The notes: generated by a model not told the origin, from the sequence alone. A DNA stretch of 39,839 nt from JANLYQ01 sp031365725 (GCA_031365725.1 JANLYQ010000071.1:1-39839); one strand, 5' to 3'. Shown: positions 32,604 through 39,839, counted from the stretch's first letter. Numbers and translations are program-made.

Positions 32604-33836
32604 ATGCCGGACAAGATCCTGTCCATCGTCCTCGCTGGCGGCGAGGGCAAGCGCCTCATGCCGCTGACCGCTGACCGCGCCAAGCCGGCCGTGCCCTTCG
32701 GCGGCATCTACCGGTTGATCGACTTCGTGCTGTCGAACCTGGTCAACGGCGGCTACCGCAAGATCGTGGTGCTGACTCAATACAAGAGCCACAGCCTGGA
32801 CCGCCACGTGGCCGGCACCTGGCGGCTCTCGACGATGCTGGGCAACTACATCGCGCCCGTGCCAGCGCAGCAGCGGCTCGGTCCGCGGTGGTTCGCCGGG
32901 TCCGCCGACGCGATCTGGCAGAGCCTCAACCTGATCGGCGATGAGCAGCCCAGTCACGTCATCGTTTTCGGCGCTGACCACATCTACCGCATGGACCCCA
33001 GCCAGATGGTGGCCCAGCACGTCGCGAACGGCGCCGGTGTCACGGTCGCGGCGATCCGGCAGCCGATCGAGCTGGCCGACCAGTTCGGGGTCATCGAGAC
33101 GGCCAACGACCGTCGCCTCATCGCCGCTTTCCGCGAGAAGCCGACCGACGCCGTCGGCCTCGCCGACGACCCCACCCACGTCTATGCCTCGATGGGCAAT
33201 TACGTCTTCAGCACCGACGTGCTGCTCGACGCGCTGCGTCGCGACGCCCTCGACCCCAGCAGCAAGCACGACATGGGCGGCAACATCATCCCCATGCTGG
33301 TGGCCACCGGGGAGGCACAGGTCTATGACTTCCAGGACAACGACGTGCCCGGCTCCAACGAGCGCGACAAGGACTACTGGCGCGACGTCGGGACCCTCGA
33401 TGCCTTCTACGACGCGCACACCGACCTGATCGCCGTACACCCGGTGTTCAACCTCTACAACAAGGAATGGCCGATCTACACCTCGCACGACCCGCTGCCC
33501 CCGGCGAAGTTCGTGCACGACGAGGCCGGTCGGGTCGGTCACGCCGTCAACTCGTTCGTCTCCAGCGGCGCGGTGGTGTCCGGCGGACGCGTCGAGCGCT
33601 CAGTGCTCTCGCCCTGGGTGACCGTGCACTCGTGGGCCGAGGTGACCGGCAGCGTCCTGATGAACAACGTGGTGATCGGTCGCCACGCCATCGTCCGCAA
33701 CGCGATCCTGGACAAGAACGTCATCGTGCCCGAGCGCGCCCGGGTCGGGGTGGATCCGGACGAGGACCGGGCTCGCGGTTTCGTCGTGTCCGAGGGCGGC
33801 ATCACTGTGGTCGGTAAGGGCCAGCGGGTCAGCTGA
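32604..33836 (+). CDS. glgC: Glucose-1-phosphate adenylyltransferase (ADP-glucose pyrophosphorylase)
   Basis: 410 residues. It makes ADP-glucose from ATP and glucose 1-phosphate, the committed step of glycogen synthesis. IVLAGGEGKRLMPLTADRAKPAVPFGG is the catalytic G-x-G-x-R-L-x-P-L-T-x-x-R-A-K-P loop; YRLIDFVLSNLVNGG, WFAGSADAIWQS, VFGADHIYRMD and YWRDVGTLDAFYDA follow in family order, and a left-handed beta-helix domain fills the last 120 residues with SVLSPWVTVHSWAEVTGSVL. Length is normal. Divergent from glgA; serB begins three bases after its stop, so the two are probably co-transcribed. Confidence 0.97.
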   Translation: MPDKILSIVLAGGEGKRLMPLTADRAKPAVPFGGIYRLIDFVLSNLVNGGYRKIVVLTQYKSHSLDRHVAGTWRLSTMLGNYIAPVPAQQRLGPRWFAGSADAIWQSLNLIGDEQPSHVIVFGADHIYRMDPSQMVAQHVANGAGVTVAAIRQPIELADQFGVIETANDRRLIAAFREKPTDAVGLADDPTHVYASMGNYVFSTDVLLDALRRDALDPSSKHDMGGNIIPMLVATGEAQVYDFQDNDVPGSNERDKDYWRDVGTLDAFYDAHTDLIAVHPVFNLYNKEWPIYTSHDPLPPAKFVHDEAGRVGHAVNSFVSSGAVVSGGRVERSVLSPWVTVHSWAEVTGSVLMNNVVIGRHAIVRNAILDKNVIVPERARVGVDPDEDRARGFVVSEGGITVVGKGQRVS

Positions 33837-33839
33837 GTC

Positions 33840-34361
33840 GTGACGTCATCCCCCACCGGCGGTCCGGGGGCCGTGCTGGTGACCGTGACCGGGCACGACC
33901 GGCCCGGCGTCACCTCGACCCTGTTCGACGCCCTTGCGGGCGCAGGGATGCCCGACACCGCGGTGCTCGACGTGGAGCAGGTCGTGATCCGGGGCCGGCT
34001 CGTGCTCGGCGTGCTGCTGCGGGCCGCAGCCGCCTCCGAGGGTCGGCTGCGCTCCACGTTGGAGGCCGCGCTGCACCCGCTAGGCATGGACGTCGAGGTG
34101 CAGGCCGGTCCCGCCGAGGACTCCCCCGCCAGGCGCGACCGCAGCCACGTCACTGTCCTGGGTCACCCGTTGCGACCCGGAGCCATGGCGGCGATCGCGG
34201 GCTGCATCGCCGACTACGGCGGCAACATCGACCGCATCGTGCGCATCGCCCGCTATCCCGTCACCGCCGTCGAGCTGGAGGTGTCTGGCGCCGACCCCGA
34301 CCAGCTGCGGGGCCGGCTCGCCCGCACCGCAGCCTCGCTCGGCGTCGACGTCGCCGTCTAA
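33840..34361 (+). CDS. serB: Phosphoserine phosphatase SerB, N-terminal ACT part (ended by in-frame TAA)
   Basis: 173 residues. Two ACT-type regulatory segments are visible: LVTVTGHDRPGVTSTLFDALA and, after a linker, VTVLGHPLRPGAMAAIAGCIA with GGNIDRIVRIARYPVTAVELEV. In actinobacterial SerB the ACT region is joined to the HAD phosphatase in one chain of about 400-410 residues. Here a TAA at 34359-34361 stops translation just after LGVDVAV, yet the same frame continues without shift into RSGLHRRAKRLVVLDVDSTL, the expected linker and catalytic motif. The codon expected at this point is likely CAA or CAG (glutamine), one or two changes from TAA. The GTG start is three bases after the glgC stop. 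Confidence 0.75.
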   Translation: MTSSPTGGPGAVLVTVTGHDRPGVTSTLFDALAGAGMPDTAVLDVEQVVIRGRLVLGVLLRAAAASEGRLRSTLEAALHPLGMDVEVQAGPAEDSPARRDRSHVTVLGHPLRPGAMAAIAGCIADYGGNIDRIVRIARYPVTAVELEVSGADPDQLRGRLARTAASLGVDVAV

Positions 34362-34397
34362 CGCTCCGGCCTGCACCGACGGGCCAAGCGGCTCGTC

Positions 34398-35075
34398 GTG
34401 CTGGACGTCGACTCGACCCTCGTGCAGGGCGAGGTGATCGAGATGCTGGCGGCGCACGCCGGCTGCCTCGACGAGGTGGCCGTGGTGACCGAGGCAGCGA
34501 TGCGCGGCGAGCTGGACTTTGCCGAGTCGCTGCGGGCCCGGGTGCGGCTGCTCGCCGGTCTCGATGCTGCTGCGCTGACCGACGTACGTCGTGATCTGGT
34601 GCTCGCTCGCGGGGCTCGCACGTTCGTCCGCACCCTCAAGCGGCTGGACTACCGCATCGCCATCGTCAGCGGCGGGTTCACCCAGGTGACCGATGCGCTG
34701 GTCCAGGAGCTCGGCATCGACTACTCCGCCGCCAACACCCTCGAGATCGTCGACGGCCGCCTCACCGGGGAGCTTGTCGGGCCCGTGGTCGACCGGGCCG
34801 GGAAAGCTGAGGCTCTGCAACGGTTTGCGGCCGAAGCCGGGATCGCGGTGTCGCAGACCGTGGCCATCGGCGACGGCGCCAACGACCTCGACATGCTCGC
34901 TGTCGCGGGCCTAGGCATCGCCTACAACGCCAAGCCCGTCGTGCGGGTCGCCGCCGATGCTGCGCTCAACGTCCCCTACCTCGATGCGATCCTGTTCCTG
35001 CTCGGCATCTCTCGTGAGGAGGTCGAGGAGGCCGACGCCGCCGAGGGCATCGACCCCGAGACGCCCCCGACCTGA
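34398..35075 (+). CDS. serB: Phosphoserine phosphatase SerB, HAD catalytic part
   Basis: 225 residues if it restarts at the GTG at 34398; the frame is open from 34362, right after the TAA that ends the ACT part. All HAD motifs are present: DVDST (nucleophile and acid), IVSGGF (motif II), the lysine in DRAGKAEAL (motif III) and GDGANDLDML (motif IV). The enzyme hydrolyses phosphoserine, the last step of serine synthesis. Restart at this GTG would begin at the DVDST motif and lose most of the first core strand, and no good ribosome-binding site precedes it, so a separate active protein is doubtful. More likely the true product is the joined 411-residue chain, by correction of the TAA or by readthrough. 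Confidence 0.8.
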   Translation: MLDVDSTLVQGEVIEMLAAHAGCLDEVAVVTEAAMRGELDFAESLRARVRLLAGLDAAALTDVRRDLVLARGARTFVRTLKRLDYRIAIVSGGFTQVTDALVQELGIDYSAANTLEIVDGRLTGELVGPVVDRAGKAEALQRFAAEAGIAVSQTVAIGDGANDLDMLAVAGLGIAYNAKPVVRVAADAALNVPYLDAILFLLGISREEVEEADAAEGIDPETPPT

Positions 35076-35092
35076 CGGCTGGTCGTCAGCCG
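35076..35092. terminator. Hairpin between convergent serB and sixA
   Basis: CGGCTG and CAGCCG flank GTCGT directly after the serB stop codon. A six-bp GC stem placed in a 36-base convergent gap could act as a bidirectional terminator. There is no U-tract. Confidence 0.5.
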
Positions 35093-35111
35093 CGCGATGG
35101 GTACGGCGAGC

Positions 35112-35609
35112 TCAGGAGCCGGGCTGGTGCAGGTCGAGCAGCCGCGCCGGACCGCCGGCGCTGAGCTCGATGAGCGCACCGGCACCCGGACGCAACCCGT
35201 GCAGCTCGCCGGTGAGGGCGCGCACCACCTGCTCGAGGGTCGGGTTGTGCGCGACCACCACCAGGACGGGCACCTCGTCGGACCCGAGCACGCGGTCCCG
35301 GACCTCCCGAGGGCCGGCCAGGTAGAGCTCGCGCTCCACGACCACCACGCCCACCGGGGGCAGTGCGGCGGCCATGGCGTCCCAGGTGGCCGTGGCCCGG
35401 GCCGCGCTGGACACCCAGGCGAGGTCCACGCGAGCCACCTGCCCGGCCAACCAGCGCCCGGTGGCCGCCGCATCCGCCCGGCCCCGCGAGGTGAGCCGGC
35501 GCGCGTGGTCACTGCCCTCCTCGCCGCTCTCGGCCTTGCCGTGGCGCACGATCGCGACCCGACGAGGTGCAGTCCCGACGGACTCGGGCGCGACATGCAT
35601 GCCAGCCAT
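35112..35609 (-). CDS. SixA-type histidine phosphatase
   Basis: 165 residues. VAIVRHGKAES is the R-H-G catalytic motif of the histidine phosphatase superfamily, with SSAARATATWDAMA and VVAHNPTLEQVVRALTG supplying the second arginine and the second histidine. Small proteins of this build are SixA-like; E. coli SixA removes phosphate from histidine-containing phosphotransfer proteins, but substrates in actinobacteria are unknown. The start is the ATG at 35609 (MAGMHVAP); the frame is open further upstream through the divergent cphB region but that part is antisense. It lies 37 bases from the cphB start and converges with serB. Confidence 0.88.
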   Translation of the reverse strand: MAGMHVAPESVGTAPRRVAIVRHGKAESGEEGSDHARRLTSRGRADAAATGRWLAGQVARVDLAWVSSAARATATWDAMAAALPPVGVVVVERELYLAGPREVRDRVLGSDEVPVLVVVAHNPTLEQVVRALTGELHGLRPGAGALIELSAGGPARLLDLHQPGS

Positions 35610-35633
35610 CGTGCCGCGCCGCCCTGCGGCGTC

Positions 35634-35639
35634 TACGCT
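35634..35639 (+). promoter_or_regulatory. Candidate -10 hexamer for the cyanophycin operon
   Basis: TACGCT, seven bases before the GTG of cphB, with no ribosome-binding site between. Same hexamer and spacing as at 29480. Fits a leaderless transcript covering cphB-cphA. Confidence 0.45.
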
Positions 35640-35646
35640 CGCCCCC

Positions 35647-36531
35647 GTGCCCCAGCGCCCCGTGAGCCGAGTCGCTGCAGGGGCCTTGTGCGTCATCGGG
35701 GGCGCCGAGGATCGCTCGGGGGCGCGCACCGTGCTGCGGGAGTTCGTCGAGCTCGCCGGTGGCAACGGCGCCACCATCGCCGTGGTGGCGACCGCCTCGG
35801 CTCTCGGCGAGGCGATCCTCGACGAGTACGACGCCGTCTTCAGCGACCTGGGGGCGGGGCGGATCTTGCGCCTGTGTCCAAGCAGCCGCGCGGAGGCCGA
35901 CGACGACAGCGCCGACGGCCCGGCAGCGGCCCTGGCCGATGTCGACGCGATCTTCATGACCGGCGGCAACCAGCTCAAGCTCACCCAGATCGTGGGGGGT
36001 ACGAGGTTCGGCGACGCGGTGCGGGCGGCGTACGCCCGGGGAGCGCTCGTCGGCGGCACCTCCGCAGGGGCCAGCGCGGTCAGCGAGCACATGATCGCCT
36101 TCGGCGACGAGTCGGACACCCCGCGCCAGGGCGTCACGGCGTCGGCGGCCGGCCTGGGCCTGTTGCCCGACGTGATCGTCGACCAGCACTTCTCCCAGCG
36201 CAACCGTTACGGCCGGCTGTTGTCCCTCGTGGCCCGGTCACCGCGGCTGCTCGGCCTCGGTGTCGACGAGGACACGGCGGCAGTCATCCGCGGTGGCCAC
36301 CTGCTCGAGGTCGTCGGCAACGGCTGTGTGTTCGTCGCCGACGGGTCGGCCTCGGTCAGCGATGCGCACCTGGCCGAGCTCGGCGCGCCACTGCTCGTCT
36401 CCGGCGTCGTGGTGCACACGCTGCCGGCCGGGGCCAGGTTCGACCTGCGCCAGCGGCGGCTGCTCGACTTCCACGAGAGCAACCTCGCTCAGCAGCTGCA
36501 CCAGCGACCCCCGGAGGACGACGACCAGTGA
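35647..36531 (+). CDS. cphB: Cyanophycinase
   Basis: 294 residues. It is an S51-family serine exopeptidase that cuts cyanophycin (poly-Asp with Arg side chains) into beta-Asp-Arg dipeptides. LCVIGGAEDRSGARTVLREFVELAGG is the standard beginning, IFMTGGNQLKLTQIVGGT the conserved glycine-asparagine loop, and LVGGTSAGASAVSEHMI carries the nucleophile Ser139. GLGLLPDVIVDQHFSQRNRYGRL supplies further conserved residues (QHF and R-x-R-x-x-R-L). Length is normal. The GTG at 35647 has a TACGCT hexamer seven bases upstream. The stop is 10 bases before cphA, so synthesis and breakdown genes share one transcript. Confidence 0.95.
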   Translation: MPQRPVSRVAAGALCVIGGAEDRSGARTVLREFVELAGGNGATIAVVATASALGEAILDEYDAVFSDLGAGRILRLCPSSRAEADDDSADGPAAALADVDAIFMTGGNQLKLTQIVGGTRFGDAVRAAYARGALVGGTSAGASAVSEHMIAFGDESDTPRQGVTASAAGLGLLPDVIVDQHFSQRNRYGRLLSLVARSPRLLGLGVDEDTAAVIRGGHLLEVVGNGCVFVADGSASVSDAHLAELGAPLLVSGVVVHTLPAGARFDLRQRRLLDFHESNLAQQLHQRPPEDDDQ

Positions 36532-36541
36532 GGGACGACCA

Positions 36542-39307
36542 GTGACTGCGCACCCGGACCTCGCGATCCTCCAGAGCAGGGTCTACCGCGGCCCCAACCT
36601 GTGGTCCTACGAGCCCTCGGTGCACCTGGTCGTCGACCTGGGTTCGCTGGAGGAGCACCCGACCAACACGCTGCCCGGCTTCGTCGACGGGCTGATCGCC
36701 GTGCTGCCCGGACTCAGCCGGCACTCCTGCTCCCGGGGCCGTCGCGGTGGCTTCCTCGAGCGGCTGCGCGAAGGCACCTGGCTCGGGCACGTCGCGGAGC
36801 ACACCGCCCTGCAGCTGCAGCAGGAGGCAGGTCACGACATCCGCCGCGGCAAGACCCGCGGGACGGGGGTGGCGGGCCAGTACAACGTCATCTACGGGTA
36901 CGTCGATGAGCAGGTCGGTCTCGCCGCCGGCATCTTGGCAGTGCGGCTGGTGAACCACCTGGTGCGCGCGGACCCCGAGTTCGACTTTGCCGCCGAGCTC
37001 GAATCCTTCCTGCTTCAGGCGCAGCGCACGGCGTTCGGCCCGTCGACCCAGGCGATCCTCGACGAGGCCGTGTCACGCGACATCCCGTGGCTGCGGCTCA
37101 ACCAGCACTCTCTCGTGCAGCTCGGGCAGGGCGTTCACCAGCAACGGATCCGCGCCACCATGACGTCCAACACCTCGGCGCTGGCGGTCGACATCGCCGG
37201 CGACAAGGAGCTGACCACCCGTCTGCTCGCCTCTGCCGGGCTGCCCGTCCCACGCTCTGAGGCGGTACGCACCGCGGACCAAGCCGTGCGGGTCGCCGAC
37301 CGCATCGGCTATCCCGTGGTGTGCAAGCCCCTCGACGGCAACCACGGCCGCGGCGTCATGCTCGACCTGCGCGACTCTGATGCGGTGCGGGCCGCCTTCC
37401 CGACCGCGCAAGGAGAATCGCGCCGCGGCACGATCGTGGTGGAGACGATGGTGACCGGGCGCGACTACCGGGTGCTCATCATCGGCGGGCGCATGGTCGC
37501 TCTCGCCGAGCGAGTGCCCGCACACGTCGTCGGGGACGGCGTACGCACGGTGCGTGAGCTGGTCGAGGAGACCAACGCTGACCCGCGTCGCGGCGTCGGA
37601 CACGAGAAGGTGCTCACCCGCATCACCGTCGACGATGCGGCGATCGCACTTGTCCGCGAACAGGGCTACGACACGAGCGACGTGCCCCCCGCCGGCACGA
37701 TGGTCAAGCTCACCCTCACCGGCAACATGTCCACCGGCGGTATCTCCATCGACCGCACACTGGAGGCGCACCCCGACAACGTGGAGATCGCTGAGGAAGC
37801 GGCCCGTGTCGTCGGCCTCGACGTCGCCGGCATCGACTTCATCTCCCCGGACATCGCCGAGCCGGTTCGTGAGACGGGCGGTGCGATCTGCGAGGTCAAC
37901 GCAGCGCCAGGCTTCCGGATGCACACCCACCCGACCGTTGGCGATGCGCAGTACGTCGCCAAGCCGGTCGTCGACTCGCTGTTCCCGCCCGGCACCCCGA
38001 GCCGGATCCCGATCGTCGCGGTGACCGGCACCAACGGCAAGACCACCACATCGCGCATGATCGCCCACGTCTTCAAGGGGATGGGCCGCAAGGTCGGCAT
38101 GACCTCGACCGACGGCATCGTCATCGACGAACGACTCGTCATCCGGTCCGACGCCAGCGGGCCGAAGTCGGCACGCATGGTGCTGCAGAACCCACGGGTC
38201 GACTTCGCGGTCTTCGAGGTCGCCCGCGGTGGGATCCTGCGCGAGGGACTGGGCTACCAGCGCAACGACGTCGCTGTCGTGCTCAACATCGCCCCGGACC
38301 ACTTGGGCATGCGCGGCATCGACACCCTCGAGCAGCTCGCCGAGGTCAAGCAGGTCATCGTCGAGGCGGTGCCGCGCGACGGCTTTGCCGTGCTCAACGC
38401 CGACGACGAGCTGGTGCGCGGCATGCGGCGGCGCTGCTCCGGGGAGGTCGTGTGGTTCACCATGTCCGAGGCCGGCAGCGAGGTGCACGAGATGGTCGAG
38501 GACCACTGCCGGCGCGGCGGCCGGGCAGTGCTGCTTGAACGCAGCGACCTCGGCGAGATGATCGTGATCCGACACGGCCGCCGGTCGATGCAGCTGGCGT
38601 GGACGCACCTGCTGCCCGCCACCTTCAACGGCCGGGCCAAGATGAACGTGCAGAACTCCCTGGCCGCTGCCGGTGCTGCCTTCGCCGCCGGCGCGCACCT
38701 GCATGACATCCGTCAGGGCCTGCGGACCTTCACCACGTCGTACTACCTGTCCCCCGGCCGGCTCAACCAGATCGACGTGGCCGGTGCGACGGTCATCGTC
38801 GACTACTGCCACAACGCACCGGGCATGCGCATGCTCGGCGACTTCGTCGAGCAGATGGCCGGCAGCGCCCAGCAGACCTCGGAGCTCGCGAAGCCGCAGC
38901 GGATCGGCGTGGTGGCGACGGCGGGCGACCGCCGGGACGAGGACATGCGCGAGCTCGGTGCTGTGGCGGCCGAGCACTTCGATGTGCTGGTGGTGCGTGA
39001 GGACGCGGCACTGCGCGGCCGGGACAGGGGCGTCGTCGCCGGTCTGGTGGCCGAGGGTGCGCACGCGCGGATGGCCGAGGGTGCCCGCTGCAAGCAGGTC
39101 GAGATCGTGCTCGAGGAGATCCCAGCCGTGCACCACGCGATGGCGCGGGCCAACCCTGGCGACTTGGTGGTGCTGTGCGTGGACAAGCACGGTGCTGTGC
39201 TCGCCGAGCTGGAGTCGATGTCACATCAGGCGCAGGCGGGGGCACACCTGGGTGAGGCGGTCGGGGACCCCGACTCCGCCGAGCCGCGTCCGCCACAGCA
39301 CCACTGA
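36542..39307 (+). CDS. cphA: Cyanophycin synthetase
   Basis: 921 residues, at the upper end of the family. It polymerises aspartate and arginine with ATP into the nitrogen store cyanophycin, without a ribosome. Three parts are visible: an N-terminal domain (to about 170), an ATP-grasp domain that adds Asp to the backbone (GYPVVCKPLDGNHGRG at 256-271, ICEVNAAPGFRMH later), and a Mur-ligase-like domain that adds Arg to the side chain (TGTNGKTTTSRMIAH with its P-loop near 496, NIAPDHLGMRG, TFNGRAKMNVQNSLAAA, DYCHNAPGM). All catalytic loops look complete. The GTG has GAGGGA upstream at good spacing. The last 25 residues or so (GDPDSAEPRPPQHH) look disordered. The stop codon overlaps a 10-base tandem repeat. 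Confidence 0.96.
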   Translation: MTAHPDLAILQSRVYRGPNLWSYEPSVHLVVDLGSLEEHPTNTLPGFVDGLIAVLPGLSRHSCSRGRRGGFLERLREGTWLGHVAEHTALQLQQEAGHDIRRGKTRGTGVAGQYNVIYGYVDEQVGLAAGILAVRLVNHLVRADPEFDFAAELESFLLQAQRTAFGPSTQAILDEAVSRDIPWLRLNQHSLVQLGQGVHQQRIRATMTSNTSALAVDIAGDKELTTRLLASAGLPVPRSEAVRTADQAVRVADRIGYPVVCKPLDGNHGRGVMLDLRDSDAVRAAFPTAQGESRRGTIVVETMVTGRDYRVLIIGGRMVALAERVPAHVVGDGVRTVRELVEETNADPRRGVGHEKVLTRITVDDAAIALVREQGYDTSDVPPAGTMVKLTLTGNMSTGGISIDRTLEAHPDNVEIAEEAARVVGLDVAGIDFISPDIAEPVRETGGAICEVNAAPGFRMHTHPTVGDAQYVAKPVVDSLFPPGTPSRIPIVAVTGTNGKTTTSRMIAHVFKGMGRKVGMTSTDGIVIDERLVIRSDASGPKSARMVLQNPRVDFAVFEVARGGILREGLGYQRNDVAVVLNIAPDHLGMRGIDTLEQLAEVKQVIVEAVPRDGFAVLNADDELVRGMRRRCSGEVVWFTMSEAGSEVHEMVEDHCRRGGRAVLLERSDLGEMIVIRHGRRSMQLAWTHLLPATFNGRAKMNVQNSLAAAGAAFAAGAHLHDIRQGLRTFTTSYYLSPGRLNQIDVAGATVIVDYCHNAPGMRMLGDFVEQMAGSAQQTSELAKPQRIGVVATAGDRRDEDMRELGAVAAEHFDVLVVREDAALRGRDRGVVAGLVAEGAHARMAEGARCKQVEIVLEEIPAVHHAMARANPGDLVVLCVDKHGAVLAELESMSHQAQAGAHLGEAVGDPDSAEPRPPQHH

Positions 39308-39355
39308 CCCCGACGGACCCCGACGGACCCCGACGGACCCCGACGGACCCCGACG
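39306..39355. repeat. Five perfect tandem copies of a 10-base unit at the cphA stop
   Basis: GACCCCGACG repeats five times without error, starting inside the cphA stop codon. Ten bases is one helical turn. It is too short and regular for CRISPR. Copy number is likely to vary between strains. Confidence 0.9.
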
Positions 39356-39376
39356 GTAAGCAGTATCTGCCGTGCT

Positions 39377-39410
39377 CGAGTCCTGACTCGTCGGGGACTG
39401 CCGGGAGTCC
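39377..39410 (+). terminator. Two small inverted repeats downstream of cphA
   Basis: CGAGTC and GACTCG flank CT (39377-39390), and GGACT and AGTCC flank GCCGGG (39395-39410). Together they lie in the 182-base gap after cphA and may end its transcript. They are weak and have no U-tract. Confidence 0.35.
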
Positions 39411-39476
39411 GACCTGCGCTCGCAACTACCCGTGCACAGATCGCGCGTCGGTCTTAATTGAGCGCGCCGACAGGTG

Positions 39477-39482
39477 TAGACT
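39477..39482 (+). promoter_or_regulatory. Candidate -10 hexamer for the DUF222/HNH gene
   Basis: TAGACT, seven bases before the ATG at 39490. It overlaps the first base of the LexA box, so a bound repressor would block the promoter. Confidence 0.5.
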
Positions 39483-39497
39483 CGAACACATGTTCGA
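39482..39497. promoter_or_regulatory. LexA (SOS) box over the start codon
   Basis: TCGAACACATGTTCGA is a perfect match to the actinobacterial LexA operator TCGAAC-N4-GTTCGA. It contains the ATG start codon and touches the candidate -10. SOS boxes are known near mycobacterial members of the same 13E12/DUF222 family. Confidence 0.85.
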
Positions 39498-39839
39498 CAA
39501 CGGTGCGGCGCCAGCACGTGGCTCCGCGACGCCCGCGCCCACCGCCGCGGCGCCTGCCCCCGCGGCCGCATCAGCCGCGGCACCCTCTCGTGCGGAGCTG
39601 TCCACCGAGTCGGTGGCGGGGTGGATCGCGGCGTTGACCGGGTTGGACCGGGCGGTGGGGGATGCGGAGCGGGTCACCCAGCTCGAGCTGCTGGAACGCC
39701 TGAAGTCCGCCGCCGCCGCGGCGCAGGCGGTGGTGACTGCGGACTTCGCGGTGTCCCAACGCGCGGAGCAGCGGGCAGGCCGGGTGCCGGCGGATCGGGT
39801 CGGGCAAGGGATCGGCGCCCAGGTCGCGCTGGCCCGGCG
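39490..39839 (+). CDS. DUF222 / HNH endonuclease family (13E12-type) protein, 5' part
   Basis: 116 residues are visible; the gene runs off the right edge. After an alanine/proline-rich start, VAGWIAALTGLDRAVGDAERV and then LLERLKSAAAAAQAVVTADFA begin the DUF222 domain, with a later VPADRVGQGIGAQVALAR segment that is highly typical. In full-length proteins this domain precedes an HNH nuclease domain; these genes are numerous in actinobacteria and thought to be mobile or selfish, but function is unproven. The HNH part is out of view. The start is set by the LexA box over the ATG and by TAGACT seven bases upstream; no ribosome-binding site is present. Confidence 0.88.
   Translation, partial: MFDNGAAPARGSATPAPTAAAPAPAAASAAAPSRAELSTESVAGWIAALTGLDRAVGDAERVTQLELLERLKSAAAAAQAVVTADFAVSQRAEQRAGRVPADRVGQGIGAQVALAR

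Noticed and set aside
37073..39190. Very long open frame antisense to cphA
   Set aside because: It is rich in Arg, His and Asp without any family motif, and mirrors the high third-position GC of cphA. The same holds for the antisense frames over cydA (2110-3672) and mgtA (9936-10735).
39306..39355. CRISPR array
   Set aside because: Units are 10 bases with no spacers, so it is a simple tandem repeat.

Overview
The window is about 39.8 kb of very GC-rich DNA. Its gene content (actinobacterial acVLRF1 release factor, GAF-ANTAR regulators, maltose-1-phosphate-type glgA divergent from glgC, ACT-HAD serB, a fused cydDC, a DUF222/HNH gene) points to an actinobacterium. A Micrococcales member of the Intrasporangiaceae/Dermatophilaceae kind is my best guess; that placement is inference. 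No rRNA, tRNA, CRISPR array or intact insertion sequence was seen.

Layout. Bases 1-1320 are a worn accessory patch: the end of a RelE-type toxin, an antisense remnant of a phage-type integrase, a small nucleotidyltransferase and a VapC (PIN) remnant. Bases 1328-8058 hold a flavin reductase and the cytochrome bd operon cydA-cydB-cydDC, with cydD and cydC fused and a DosR-like box ahead of cydA. A convergent P-type Mg2+ ATPase follows and overlaps cydDC by 53 bp. Bases 10772-13873 form a signalling block: two GAF-ANTAR genes separated by a strong hexaloop hairpin, and a divergent GAF-PP2C phosphatase. Bases 13919-19508 carry a monooxygenase/FAD-oxidase pair, a membrane GGDEF-EAL protein, a GNAT-like protein and an acVLRF1 peptidyl-tRNA hydrolase. 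Bases 19805-27190 carry ltrA, a SatD-like/HTH gene coupled to a membrane gene, an SDR epimerase, DUF1206, a TrmH-type methyltransferase, a TauE exporter and a secreted lytic transglycosylase. Bases 27203-31277 carry NfeD-SPFH, an ABC ATPase, an unknown gene and a DoxX-like gene that looks frameshifted. Bases 31367-39307 are a reserve-polymer block: glgA and glgC (glycogen), serB, a SixA phosphatase, and cyanophycinase plus cyanophycin synthetase. The right edge holds the start of a DUF222/HNH gene with a LexA box over its start codon.

How it fits together. The cyd operon supplies a high-affinity quinol oxidase and its assembly transporter for low oxygen. The glg and cph genes make carbon and nitrogen reserves. 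The GAF/ANTAR/PP2C/GGDEF-EAL genes are sensing and output modules. At least nine starts have a TANNNT hexamer 6-7 nt upstream with little or no leader, so leaderless mRNAs look common here.

Two genes look broken on paper. serB has an in-frame TAA between its ACT and HAD parts. The DoxX-like gene is out of frame at a run of seven G (C on the coding strand). Both need checking against reads before being called real mutations.
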